A DNA stretch of 64,000 nucleotides from Candidatus Kapaibacterium sp. (GTDB lineage: Bacteria > Bacteroidota > Ignavibacteria > Kapaibacteriales > UBA4661). Where the stretch lies: positions 1 through 64,000 of the forward strand of contig RDXM01000118.1 of assembly GCA_004292595.1 (NCBI GenBank). Reading direction: 5' to 3'. The notes beneath the pieces were generated by a model that saw only the letters and a list, made by a program, of their open reading frames with translations, was not told the DNA's origin and made no database searches. Shown piece after piece: positions 1 through 7,652 of this stretch. Within the stretch, counting starts at the first letter, position 1, and the number at the start of each line of letters is the position of its first letter. The translations under genes were made by a program, and so were the position numbers.

Positions 1-198
1 GACGAACCAGTACTGTCAAAGAACGCAGAGTGCAAGATACTGAATTTGTAGAAAACAGCAAAACGGTATAAAAATCTACATTTGACTGTATTTGTCTATA
101 TTTGTCTATGAAATCATTGAAGTTATTTGATACTCAAAAAGTGTGGAATTTCCCTAGCGGGAAATCGGTACGAGGGCAGTAAAATTTATTCAGTTTCG

Positions 199-222
199 GT
201 AGCACGGACACTCTTGTCTGTG
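199..222 (+). repeat. REP-like unit, GTAG subfamily (single)
   Basis: The unit is the tetranucleotide GTAG followed by a hairpin of 8 bases, loop CTCT, 8 bases (CACGGACA / TGTCTGTG, one G-T pair). It matches the pattern of the other GTAG units near 49.17, 57.66, 57.70 and 58.54 kb and is related to the GTGG units found through the window. The rest of positions 1-262 shows no gene that I can support. Confidence 0.55.
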
Positions 223-262
223 CTGCTGCACGCGAACAAAACACACAGCATCAATCGCCTCT

Positions 263-302
263 AATGCCCTTCAAACCTTGTGTTTGAGGGGCATTTTTGT
301 TT
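263..302 (+). terminator. Rho-independent terminator
   Basis: A 13-base stem (ATGCCCTTCAAAC pairing with GTTTGAGGGGCAT, one wobble pair) with a short loop is followed by TTTTGTTT. It ends transcription arriving from the left edge and separates it from the Uma2 genes. An open frame that starts inside this hairpin at 278 was not used as a gene start. Confidence 0.75.
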
Positions 303-370
303 GGAATTGCGCGAAAAAGAGTGCAAATTATGGTTCACCCAGTCGCATTTTTGTAGAAAAGGAAATTGTT

Positions 371-988
371 ATGCTTTTGGAATATGAAACAACGATAGTG
401 GACGTACTTGAAAAATTTGAGATGCTACATTCTCCCATCGCAGATTTGCCTGCACCCCGCACTATTGCTGAATATCTAGCAATGCCAGACGGTCCGCCAT
501 ACTATCAATTTATCCATGGAGTTGTGAAAAAAATGCCTTCACCAACACGCATACATCAAACCCTTTTGCAGCGTCTTTTTTTGCGATTGCATATTTTTGT
601 TGAACAAAACGCGCTTGGTTGGACGTACTTTGCTCCGTTGGACGTGTATTTCGACGAAAAGAACTACGTGCAGCCAGATATTCTCTTTGTGTCGCATGAG
701 CGAGAATACATTTTGCAAACTCGCATCAAAGGCTCACCAGACCTCATTGTAGAAATACTTTCGCCCTCAAACATTGCTGATGACGTTGTTGATAAAAAAG
801 CACTCTATGAAGGCTTCGGAGTGCATGAATACTGGATTGTGAACCCAATGACCGAAAGCATTGAAGTATGGGCGAATGGTGAACATGGCTTTGTGTGCGT
901 GAGCCGCGCAGAAAACGGTACAGGTAGCGTGGAATCACGGCTTTTGCAGGGTTTTTCGGTGGATGTGGCAAGTATTTTTGCAGCGTAA
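371..988 (+). CDS. Uma2 family (DUF820) putative endonuclease
   Basis: A 205-residue protein of the Uma2/DUF820 family, whose fold belongs to the PD-(D/E)xK restriction-nuclease group; no cellular substrate is established. Visible family signatures are QPDILFV, then DLIVEILSPSN (the acidic and Glu positions), then a Lys-containing DKKALYEGFGVHEYWIV segment. The ATG at 371 follows an AAAGGA ribosome-binding site, so I prefer it to an in-frame TTG at 278 that lies inside a terminator. The next gene is a second Uma2 protein 21 bases downstream, probably in the same transcript. A close paralogue lies at 28074-28646. Family assignment is firm; the nuclease role is known only by fold. Confidence 0.85.
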   Translation: MLLEYETTIVDVLEKFEMLHSPIADLPAPRTIAEYLAMPDGPPYYQFIHGVVKKMPSPTRIHQTLLQRLFLRLHIFVEQNALGWTYFAPLDVYFDEKNYVQPDILFVSHEREYILQTRIKGSPDLIVEILSPSNIADDVVDKKALYEGFGVHEYWIVNPMTESIEVWANGEHGFVCVSRAENGTGSVESRLLQGFSVDVASIFAA

Positions 989-1009
989 TTTTTTTGAAAG
1001 GATACGTTT

Positions 1010-1624
1010 ATGATAACAACAGCCCAAACCCCTCACAAATACACCTTCTCCGACGATGAAGAAGATATTGTAAACGTCTCGCCCTTTCACGGTTTGCAGA
1101 TGCCCTTGGAGAATTTTCTTGACTGGGAGCCAGAAGCAGACGGCTGGAAATACGAGTGGGAAAATGGAACTATCATCGGAGAAGAGGAATCTATGAGAAC
1201 AAAACAAATCGGTATTCAACAACGAATTTTACGCGCCTTTGCGCAAACACAAGCCTATGCGCAAGGCGGCGAGCTACTTCCAGAAGTTGATTGCGAACTG
1301 AGCGAAGGAATATTGCGCCGTCCCGATATTGCGTACTTTACTGCCGAGCAGATTGCCGCTGCCGATGCGGGAGAATATCCCATTCCCGCATTTGTGATTG
1401 AGATTGTTTCGCCGAGTGATAAAATACTTCCTATGATGAAAAAGCTCGCGGATTACCATACGGCTGGCATTCAAACGATTTGGTATATCTATCCGAGTGC
1501 CGGAATTGTGGAAGTTCACACCGACCGCACAAAGCCGCTTCGCTGCTTCGACGATGACGTTTGCTCTGCTGCGCCCGCCATTACTGGGTTTCAGATGACT
1601 GCGCGTCAGGTTTTTGCGAAATAA
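1010..1624 (+). CDS. Uma2 family (DUF820) putative endonuclease, second copy
   Basis: A 204-residue Uma2-type protein, more distant from the first copy than the atp-operon copy is. It shows RRPDIAYFT, VIEIVSPSDK and a KKLADYHTAGIQTIWYIYP segment, which are the counterparts of the family's acidic, Glu and Lys positions. It has an extra acidic N-terminus of about 60 residues. GAAAGGA lies about 8 bases before the ATG. Tandem Uma2 genes that differ in sequence are common in bacteria that carry many copies. The function of the family in cells is unknown to me. Confidence 0.82.
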   Translation: MITTAQTPHKYTFSDDEEDIVNVSPFHGLQMPLENFLDWEPEADGWKYEWENGTIIGEEESMRTKQIGIQQRILRAFAQTQAYAQGGELLPEVDCELSEGILRRPDIAYFTAEQIAAADAGEYPIPAFVIEIVSPSDKILPMMKKLADYHTAGIQTIWYIYPSAGIVEVHTDRTKPLRCFDDDVCSAAPAITGFQMTARQVFAK

Positions 1625-1637
1625 ATTGCATACTTCC

Positions 1638-2051
1638 ATGAAAAACTTCCTTTTGAAACTCCTCGCCCTCGCCGCACTCAGTATTGGTGCGATGTTCATA
1701 CCGCTTTTCGCAGGTTCTTATGCGGCAGACTATATTGTCAGGGATAATGGGAAGTATTGCAAACCTACCATGAAAGTTGTGCATTATCAGCGTCGTAACT
1801 TGCTTCGAGACTGTTTATTTGGCACAAACGTCAAGAATGGCTATACCGACTGCAGTTTGATGGGTAAAATTACCAACTACAATGAGGAATTTCCTTGTCG
1901 AGGATTCCGTGATAATGCAGAGCGTTTTCACCGATTAGTTGCTATTACAAATCCCAATTTACTATCAAGTTCGCTGTTTTTTAGCGAAGATTTGTATCAA
2001 AGGAGCATTTCAAACCAGCGAGGTAATTTTTATTTTCCTCAGTATCCATGA
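1638..2051 (+). CDS. Small secreted or membrane-anchored hypothetical protein
   Basis: A 137-residue protein that I do not recognise. The N-terminus is a typical signal peptide or anchor (Met-Lys, then a run of Leu/Ala/Ile to about residue 25, then a small-residue stretch ending AGSYA). The rest is polar with several Cys residues, which suits an exported protein with disulfides. I chose ATG 1638 over 1614 because it places the basic residues just before the hydrophobic core. Its first 24 codons closely resemble the 32-codon open frame at 2727-2825, at DNA level as well, so the two derive from a common ancestor. It is followed 10 bases later by a PIN toxin gene. Confidence 0.5.
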   Translation: MKNFLLKLLALAALSIGAMFIPLFAGSYAADYIVRDNGKYCKPTMKVVHYQRRNLLRDCLFGTNVKNGYTDCSLMGKITNYNEEFPCRGFRDNAERFHRLVAITNPNLLSSSLFFSEDLYQRSISNQRGNFYFPQYP

Positions 2052-2061
2052 GCCTTACAGC

Positions 2062-2469
2062 ATGAATGTCGTCCTTGATACCAACGTACTTGTTTCCGCA
2101 ATGCGTTCTGAAGTTGGAGCGTCGTTTAGGGTGATGGAACTAGCATTGCAAGAAGCATTTACGCTCCATGTTTCACCGCCGCTCTTTTTTGAATACGAAG
2201 AAATTTTACAACGACAAACATCATTGCATAGCACAGAAGTCTCGGATTTTCTTGCGGCATTTGTGGAAATTATCGAGAAACACGAGATTTACTTTCTCTT
2301 TCGCGGTGTTCTGCCCGATGATGACGATGCAATGCTCTTGGAACTGGCTATCAAAGCCCAAGCTGTGATTGTTACGCATAACGTCAGGCATTTTGCCAAA
2401 GCAGTAGATTACGGTATTGTTGTCATGCAACCACAGGAATTTCTCCACCAATTACAAACAAGACTATGA
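2062..2469 (+). CDS. PIN-domain toxin (TIGR00305-like)
   Basis: A 135-residue PIN-domain ribonuclease-like protein resembling the family called putative toxin-antitoxin system toxin component, PIN family. It begins MNVVLDTNVLVSA with the first conserved Asp, has an acidic E-Y-E-E-I pair near residue 50, the DDDDAMLLELA acidic cluster, and ends with the HNVRHFA and GI.VM.P.EFL pattern typical of the family. The family's proposed role is Mg-dependent RNA cleavage. The start at 2062 matches family N-termini; the open frame upstream overlaps the preceding gene. Its stop overlaps the downstream antitoxin start as ATGA. Confidence 0.85.
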   Translation: MNVVLDTNVLVSAMRSEVGASFRVMELALQEAFTLHVSPPLFFEYEEILQRQTSLHSTEVSDFLAAFVEIIEKHEIYFLFRGVLPDDDDAMLLELAIKAQAVIVTHNVRHFAKAVDYGIVVMQPQEFLHQLQTRL

Positions 2470-2708
2470 TTATCACAATGGATGTTCCCGCTTCTATATA
2501 CAAGCACTTAGCCCGCATTGCCGAAGAAGAATATGGCGACAGCTCTCCGCAAACTATCGGACTACTTCTCAGTGAAAACCTGAATGAAGTGTTTGACCGT
2601 TCGCTCAAAAGACGCTTTCAAGACAAGAATGTATCGGCTGAGAAGGCGATTGCCATTATGCGCAAACACGGCGCAGGCAAAGAACCTGAAGAATACGACC
2701 GTTTGTAA
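2466..2708 (+). CDS. Antitoxin partner of the PIN toxin
   Basis: An 80-residue protein that starts MIITMDVPASIYKHLARIAEEEY and is translated from an ATG overlapping the toxin stop codon (ATGA), which indicates translational coupling. The N-terminal strand plus helix resembles small ribbon-helix-helix-like antitoxins; the C-terminal part is highly charged, as expected for a toxin-wrapping tail. The order toxin first, antitoxin second is less usual than the reverse but occurs in PIN modules. Assignment is by position and size, not by a recognised family. Confidence 0.65.
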   Translation: MIITMDVPASIYKHLARIAEEEYGDSSPQTIGLLLSENLNEVFDRSLKRRFQDKNVSAEKAIAIMRKHGAGKEPEEYDRL

Positions 2709-2726
2709 ACAACATTGAAAGAAAAT

Positions 2727-2825
2727 ATGCGAACACTCTTGCTTAAATTCCTCGCTCTCGCCGCACTCAGTGTATGTGCGCTGTTGGTGCCGCTTGTCGA
2801 ATATACTTTTTTGGAGGCAATATGA
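2727..2825 (+). CDS. 32-residue hydrophobic leader-like peptide coupled to the HicB fragment
   Basis: An ATG opens a 32-codon frame, MRTLLLKFLALAALSVCALL and onward, closely similar to the first residues of the protein at 1638. Its stop codon overlaps the next ATG as ATGA (2822-2825), so ribosomes reading it would finish on the HicB-like start. Either it is a real leader peptide that couples translation, or it is the stump of a duplicated gene whose remainder was replaced. Its strong similarity to the upstream copy over exactly the signal-peptide region favours the stump explanation, but the coupling geometry could still be used. Confidence 0.4.
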   Translation: MRTLLLKFLALAALSVCALLVPLVEYTFLEAI

Positions 2826-2977
2826 AACTCAATGTTGTGATACACCGCGCCGAAGAAGGCGGTTACTGGGCGGAAATACCTGCCTTGCCCGGATGTTTTT
2901 CACAAGCAGAGACAATGGATGAAATGCTGTTCAACATCAAAGAAGCGGCGGAAGCGTGCTTGGAAGTTGACGCATAG
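2822..2977 (+). CDS. HicB-like antitoxin domain, short
   Basis: A 51-residue protein with the HicB core: KLNVVIHRAEEGGYWAEIP, then ALPGCFSQAETMDEMLFNIKEAAEACLE. This is the partially degraded RNase-H-like fold used by HicB antitoxins to bind HicA. The C-terminal DNA-binding part found in full HicB proteins is absent, and I see no HicA toxin (about 60 residues, dsRNA-binding fold) within reach. GGAGG lies about 5 bases before the ATG. It could be a stand-alone HicB-like protein or a remnant of a lost module. Confidence 0.7.
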   Translation: MKLNVVIHRAEEGGYWAEIPALPGCFSQAETMDEMLFNIKEAAEACLEVDA

Positions 2978-3096
2978 CGTATCAGTGAAATTGAACTATG
3001 CAGACCCTGTAAATTTAAGAATTTTCAGACTAAATAAAAACTGCTAAAATTTTAATAAATAAAAACTTACTACATTTTTTTGATTCTCAAAATACT

Positions 3097-3993
3097 ATGC
3101 CACAAAAGACTGAAACTAAAACCCGCGTAAACAAGAAAAAACTTCTTGAAGATAGACAAATTGCATTTTTAATTGAGCAGTGGCAGTCTGAAAATTTTTC
3201 AGTTAAAATTTCCCTGCTTGAACAATTTGAATTTTTAGTAAGCGAATACAGCGAAATTGAAATAGGTAATTTTCGTTTAACAGAAAAAAAGTTGCCATTT
3301 TTTGAATCGAAATATACAATTGAGATTATTGATGATTCAAGAGACTTACATGATATGCCTATTGAAAATAATTTTAAATTTCTGAGACGATTACAGGATT
3401 TGTATGTAAGTGGAATTGAATATGTAGAAGAATCTGACCTAAAAAAGTATCTAATCAATCATAGAGCAGCGGAAGTAACGATTGGTAACATTTTATTACA
3501 ATGGAACAAAAAAGACAAGGTCTATGATATCTTGTTGGTTGATAAAGAAAAAAATATTGAAGGCAAGATTTCAACCTCTGAAATTAGCTACAAAAGACAT
3601 ATTCTTCCAGTTATTCATGAATTTTCCGTATCAAAAACAGAGTATTCCAAACTAACTGAGGTGCAGATAAATAAGAACCTTGAAACACATTTTAGACAAT
3701 TTTTTGAAAAAGCTCAAAAAAGTTCAGGTAATTTACGTGGTGCATATGATTTAGAATTGGGCGATTCAGATTTTGTTATAGAAATAAAATTAGCTTCATC
3801 ACTAAAAAAAACAGATCAAAAAGATAGAGCATCGGGTCAGATAAAGCGTTATCTTCAAGAAGTAAAAAGCAATAACTTTCTGCTTCTTGTCATTGGTTTA
3901 CAAAACGAAAAAAAAGAAAAAAATATTGTAGATATTGAAAAAGAGGTGGTCAAAGATTTCGACTGCTATTTTTGCTATATCACGGTTGAGTAG
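3097..3993 (+). CDS. AT-rich gene with a C-terminal PD-(D/E)xK-like nuclease domain
   Basis: A 298-residue protein that I do not recognise as a whole. The C-terminal third (about residues 200-298) has the outline of a restriction-type nuclease core: an Asp-containing LELGDSDFVIEIKLA segment (acidic residue, then E-x-K on a hydrophobic strand) followed by SGQIKRYLQEVKSNNFLLLV (Gln...Tyr helix and strand). The N-terminal 200 residues are charged and probably a recognition or regulatory domain. Base composition is far more AT-rich and Lys/Ile/Asn-rich than neighbouring genes, and the upstream 100 bases are also AT-rich, which suggests recent horizontal transfer. No methyltransferase gene is adjacent. 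Confidence 0.5.
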   Translation: MPQKTETKTRVNKKKLLEDRQIAFLIEQWQSENFSVKISLLEQFEFLVSEYSEIEIGNFRLTEKKLPFFESKYTIEIIDDSRDLHDMPIENNFKFLRRLQDLYVSGIEYVEESDLKKYLINHRAAEVTIGNILLQWNKKDKVYDILLVDKEKNIEGKISTSEISYKRHILPVIHEFSVSKTEYSKLTEVQINKNLETHFRQFFEKAQKSSGNLRGAYDLELGDSDFVIEIKLASSLKKTDQKDRASGQIKRYLQEVKSNNFLLLVIGLQNEKKEKNIVDIEKEVVKDFDCYFCYITVE

Positions 3994-4112
3994 ATTGATT
4001 AATCATGTTCAACAAAAGAACACAACATAAAATTGCTGCCATTTCATAACGACTGACTGGTTTAAGGGCGTATTTGCTGCCAACCCTTTTTAGGACGACT
4101 CAGACACAACCG

Positions 4113-4140
4113 AAAACTTAAAACTCAAAACTCAACACTT
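4113..4140 (+). repeat. Heptanucleotide tandem array just upstream of valS
   Basis: Four consecutive 7-base units: AAAACTT, AAAACTC, AAAACTC, AACACTT. The array ends 11 bases before the valS ATG, in or beside the position of the ribosome-binding site. It belongs to the same class of degenerate heptamer arrays as those at 6097, 28732, 40625, 53053 and 53430. Confidence 0.7.
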
Positions 4141-4151
4141 CTTCTAAAAAA

Positions 4152-6956
4152 ATGGAACTTCCCAAAGCATACAATCCCAGCGAAACCGAACAAAAATGGT
4201 ACGAATATTGGCTGAAAAACCGCTTCTTTGCTTCGTCCGACGTGTCGGAAAAGCCACCGTACAGTATTCTCATGCCGCCGCCGAATGTGACGGGCATTCT
4301 GCATTTTGGGCATATTTTGAACCACACCATTCAGGATATTTACATTCGCTGGCACAGGATGCGCGGCTATGAATCATGCTGGTTTCCTGGCACCGACCAT
4401 GCGGGAATTGCGACGGAATCGAAGGTGGTGCAGCAAATCAAAAAAGAAGGTTTGACGCGGCAGGATTTGGGACGTGAGAAGTTCACGGAGCGCGTCTGGG
4501 AGTGGAAAGAGCAGTACGGCGGCATTATTTTCGAGCAGTTGAAACGGCTTGGAAACTCCAGCGATTGGGACAGAATGCTCTTCACAATGGATGAATCCTC
4601 GCAAAACGCCGTGCGCGAAGTATTTGTGCGCCTTTTCGACGAAGGTTTGGTCTATCGCGGCAAGCGCATCATTAACTGGTCGCCGCTTGCGCAGTCTGCT
4701 CTGTCGGATGAAGAAGTGCAGTGGCGCGAGGTGAAGGAGTTCATGTACACGCTGCGCTATACGTTTGAAGGCGACGACACGATAGAATTGAAGCGGGTTC
4801 TCAAGGATATTGTGCAAAATGAAGATGGAACAGAAACAACCACAGAGCGCACCGTACTTGAGCGCGTGAACTATCTCGCCGTTGCCACTGCTCGCCCTGA
4901 AACGCTTTTTGGCGATGTTGCTGTTGCCGTGAATCCCAAAGACGAACGCTACAAACATTTAATTGGCAAGCGTGTCCGTGTGCCGCTTGCAGGGCAGTTT
5001 GTGCCGATTATTGCCGATGATTACGCCGAAGCAGACTTTGGAACAGGCTGCGTGAAAATCACACCCGCGCACGACCCGAATGACTTTATGGTGGGCGACC
5101 GCCACTCGCTAGAGCGCATCAATACTATGAATCCCGACGGTACGCTGAATGAATTGACGGGCGAATTCAACGGCATGGAACGCTTCAAAGCTCGCAAGGC
5201 AATCATGGACAAACTGAAAGAGTTAGATTTGGTCGAGGAAATCAAGGATTACACGCACAACGTCGGCTATTCCGAGCGCGGCGGCGAGCCGATTGAGCCA
5301 TACTTGTCCGACCAATGGTTTGTGCAAATGAAGCCGCTTGCCGCACCAGCACTCGCTTCGGTGAAAAATGGCGATGTAAAATTTTACCCCGAACATTGGG
5401 TAAAAACCTACGAACACTGGATGACGGGAATCAAGGATTGGTGCATCTCGCGGCAGTTGTGGTGGGGCATTCGCATTCCAGCCTTCTACGCGGAGGATGG
5501 GCGTGTTGCTGCGGCGCGTTCGGAATCAGAAGCGCGTCAAAAGCTGGGACTGAGCAATGATGCGCCTTTGCGCCAAGACGACGACGTGTTCGACACGTGG
5601 TTTTCCTCCAACATTTGGGCAATGACCACGATGGGCTGGGACGGCTCGGACGCATCGCATTCCACGCCGACGGCATTGAAATTTTCGCCTACAAACCTTC
5701 TCGTTACAGGTCCCGACATCATTTTCTTCTGGGTTGCGCGGATGATTATGTTCAACCTGAAATTCAAAGGCGTGATTCCGTTCAAAGATGTGTATTTCAC
5801 GAGCATCATCCGCGACGCAAAAGGGCGCAAACTCTCGAAGTCGCTTGGCAACTCGCCCGACCCGCTTTTGCTCATGGACAAGTACGGCGCAGACGCGATG
5901 CGCTTCACGATGATAAACGCCGCGCCGATTGGCACCGACGTAAAGCTCGACATCAACGACAAAACGCAAGATATTGCGTCGTTGGAATTGGGCAGAAATT
6001 TTGCGAATAAAGTCTGGAACGCCGCACGATTCCTGATGATGAAGCGCGAAGAAGCATACAACGACCTCGACCCAATGCAACGCTCACTGTCTTCCTTCAT
6101 CCTTCAGCCCTCATCCCTCACCCTTTCCGACTTGTGGATTCAAGCGCGTTTCCACCAAACAATCAAGGATTCGCAAGCTGCGCTGGAAGGCTACAAGCTG
6201 AACGAGTACGCGCAAATCATGTATCGCTTTATTTGGAGCGACTTCTGCGATTGGTACGTGGAAGCAGTGAAAATCAGGCTCTATGCTTCAAGCGATAAAA
6301 ACTACAACCGTGCGCTCGTGAACTTTGCGGTGAGTCTGTTTGACGGGGTTTTGCGGCTTTTGCATCCGATTATGCCGTTTGTAACGGAGCAGATTTGGCA
6401 AGCAATTACGTCACGTGCAGAAGGTGAAAGCGTGTGCGTCGCGCCCGTGCCGGAGTTTAGCGTGGAATTGGCTTCGGAGCAGGTTGTGGAGCGGTTTGCG
6501 CGGGTGCAATCGCTGACGGAAAGCATTCGTGCGCTTCGCGGGCTGATGAACGTGCCGCCGCATGAAAACTTGCCAGTGGTGGTGTCCTGTCCTGATGCTG
6601 CGTCGCATGAAATCTACGCTTCGGAAGAGCGCGTGATTCAAGCCATGACAAAAGCCTCCACGCTGGAAATCGCCGTAAACGCCGCAAAGCCTGATGGCGC
6701 GGTCTCTGCGGTGGTGCAAGGCGCGGAATTGTTCGTGGTGGTGAAGGGCGTGATTGACCCCGCGAAAGAGCGTGAACGCTTGCAGAAAGAGATTGCGCGT
6801 CTGGAAAACCTCGTCAAAACGACTGCCGCGAAATTGGCAAATGAGAAATTCGTTGCCAATGCCGCATTGGAACTGGTTGAATACGAAAAACAAAAGCTGA
6901 CGAGTGCGCAGGATTCTATTCTGAAAATTCAGGCGAATATTGCGGAATTGGCGTAA
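4152..6956 (+). CDS. valS: Valyl-tRNA synthetase
   Basis: A 934-residue class I aminoacyl-tRNA synthetase that charges tRNA-Val with valine and edits mischarged threonine. The HIGH-type motif is at residues 51-54 (HFGH, after PPPNVTGIL), the KMSKS-type motif is KLSKS at about 560-564, the editing (CP1) domain lies between, and the C-terminal 70 residues form the expected tRNA-arm coiled coil. The length fits the family. Between the catalytic core and the anticodon-binding domain (about residues 640-660) the protein contains SFILQPSSLTL, encoded by a heptanucleotide array like those found between genes here. The gene is followed by a toxin-antitoxin pair. Confidence 0.97.
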   Translation: MELPKAYNPSETEQKWYEYWLKNRFFASSDVSEKPPYSILMPPPNVTGILHFGHILNHTIQDIYIRWHRMRGYESCWFPGTDHAGIATESKVVQQIKKEGLTRQDLGREKFTERVWEWKEQYGGIIFEQLKRLGNSSDWDRMLFTMDESSQNAVREVFVRLFDEGLVYRGKRIINWSPLAQSALSDEEVQWREVKEFMYTLRYTFEGDDTIELKRVLKDIVQNEDGTETTTERTVLERVNYLAVATARPETLFGDVAVAVNPKDERYKHLIGKRVRVPLAGQFVPIIADDYAEADFGTGCVKITPAHDPNDFMVGDRHSLERINTMNPDGTLNELTGEFNGMERFKARKAIMDKLKELDLVEEIKDYTHNVGYSERGGEPIEPYLSDQWFVQMKPLAAPALASVKNGDVKFYPEHWVKTYEHWMTGIKDWCISRQLWWGIRIPAFYAEDGRVAAARSESEARQKLGLSNDAPLRQDDDVFDTWFSSNIWAMTTMGWDGSDASHSTPTALKFSPTNLLVTGPDIIFFWVARMIMFNLKFKGVIPFKDVYFTSIIRDAKGRKLSKSLGNSPDPLLLMDKYGADAMRFTMINAAPIGTDVKLDINDKTQDIASLELGRNFANKVWNAARFLMMKREEAYNDLDPMQRSLSSFILQPSSLTLSDLWIQARFHQTIKDSQAALEGYKLNEYAQIMYRFIWSDFCDWYVEAVKIRLYASSDKNYNRALVNFAVSLFDGVLRLLHPIMPFVTEQIWQAITSRAEGESVCVAPVPEFSVELASEQVVERFARVQSLTESIRALRGLMNVPPHENLPVVVSCPDAASHEIYASEERVIQAMTKASTLEIAVNAAKPDGAVSAVVQGAELFVVVKGVIDPAKERERLQKEIARLENLVKTTAAKLANEKFVANAALELVEYEKQKLTSAQDSILKIQANIAELA
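6097..6124 (+). repeat. Heptanucleotide tandem array inside valS
   Basis: Four units, TCATCCT, TCAGCCC, TCATCCC, TCACCCT, inside the coding frame. The same TCAGCCC-TCATCCC units occur between genes at 40625-40638, and the reverse complement occurs at 53060-53087. The array falls in the linker between the catalytic and anticodon-binding domains of ValRS, where an insertion would be tolerated. Confidence 0.7.
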
Positions 6957-6981
6957 TTATTCACGTATTTACAAAACAACA

Positions 6982-7191
6982 ATGCTTACTATTCACAAAC
7001 AAATCGTTCTCGGCGAAGATAATACGCCCGTTGCGGTGCAAATTCCGATTGCGGAATTTGCACACATCGAAGAGGTTTTAGAAAATTATGGCTTGGCAAA
7101 ACTCATGGAAGAATCTGCTAACGATGAGCGTTTAAGCGGCTTGGCAGCACGTGAATACTATAACTCGCTAAAAAATGCTGTACAAGATTGA
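6982..7191 (+). CDS. Antitoxin of the RelE-type module
   Basis: A 69-residue acidic protein: a short N-terminal beta region (MLTIHKQIVLGEDNTPVAVQIPIAEF) followed by a charged helical tail. It overlaps the downstream RelE-like toxin gene by 17 bases in another frame, the usual antitoxin-toxin order. I used ATG 6982 because the longer frame begins inside the end of valS. Small proteins of this pattern are Phd/YefM- or RelB-like antitoxins; I cannot tell which. Confidence 0.75.
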   Translation: MLTIHKQIVLGEDNTPVAVQIPIAEFAHIEEVLENYGLAKLMEESANDERLSGLAAREYYNSLKNAVQD

Positions 7192-7450
7192 ATATACCAA
7201 GCGTTTTTTGAAAGACTTGGCATCCTTACCAAATGACGTGCAAAGTCAGATAGAATCTATTGTTTTTGAAGAATTGCCAAAGCATAACATTTTCTCGCTT
7301 GGGTATCTTGAGAAGATGCATGGATACAAGGACAAATACAAAATTCGTGTTGGTATGTATCGTATTGGCATCACCATTTATACATCCGAGCGAACTGTTG
7401 TTGTAGAACGTGCTGCTCATCGGCGTGAAATCTATCGCTTCTTTCCATAG
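7175..7450 (+). CDS. RelE/ParE family toxin
   Basis: A 91-residue RelE/ParE-superfamily protein. It begins MLYKIEYTKRFLKDLASLPNDVQSQI, has the central LEKMHGYKDKYKIRVGMYRIGITI strands with the Arg typical of the RelE active site, and ends VVVERAAHRREIYRFFP. RelE-type toxins cut mRNA on the ribosome; ParE-type relatives target gyrase. The KIRVGMYRI pattern fits RelE better. It overlaps the antitoxin gene and is probably transcribed with it. Confidence 0.88.
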   Translation: MLYKIEYTKRFLKDLASLPNDVQSQIESIVFEELPKHNIFSLGYLEKMHGYKDKYKIRVGMYRIGITIYTSERTVVVERAAHRREIYRFFP

Positions 7451-7496
7451 CAATACCGACCTCTTGCGCCCAGAATTGTTCTTGATGAAATAATTC

Positions 7497-7524
7497 TTGA
7501 ATAGTTATGAAAAGCGTATATTTG
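7497..7524 (+). promoter_or_regulatory. Bacteroidota-type promoter upstream of the thiolase gene
   Basis: TTG at 7497-7499 and TATATTTG at 7517-7524 are separated by 17 bases, matching the TTG / TAnnTTTG pattern used by the primary sigma factor of Bacteroidota. The thiolase ATG is about 130 bases downstream, so the transcript would have a long leader. Confidence 0.5.
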
Positions 7525-7652
7525 TTGCTGTGTGAACAGAACCTTCCAGCAGAACGCTCGTCAAAACACTCGTCAATGCTTGTTTGTAGCATATCGCATT
7601 CTTTGTAATGATTGTATAACAATTTTTCAACGATTTTACCACGCACGGCTTT

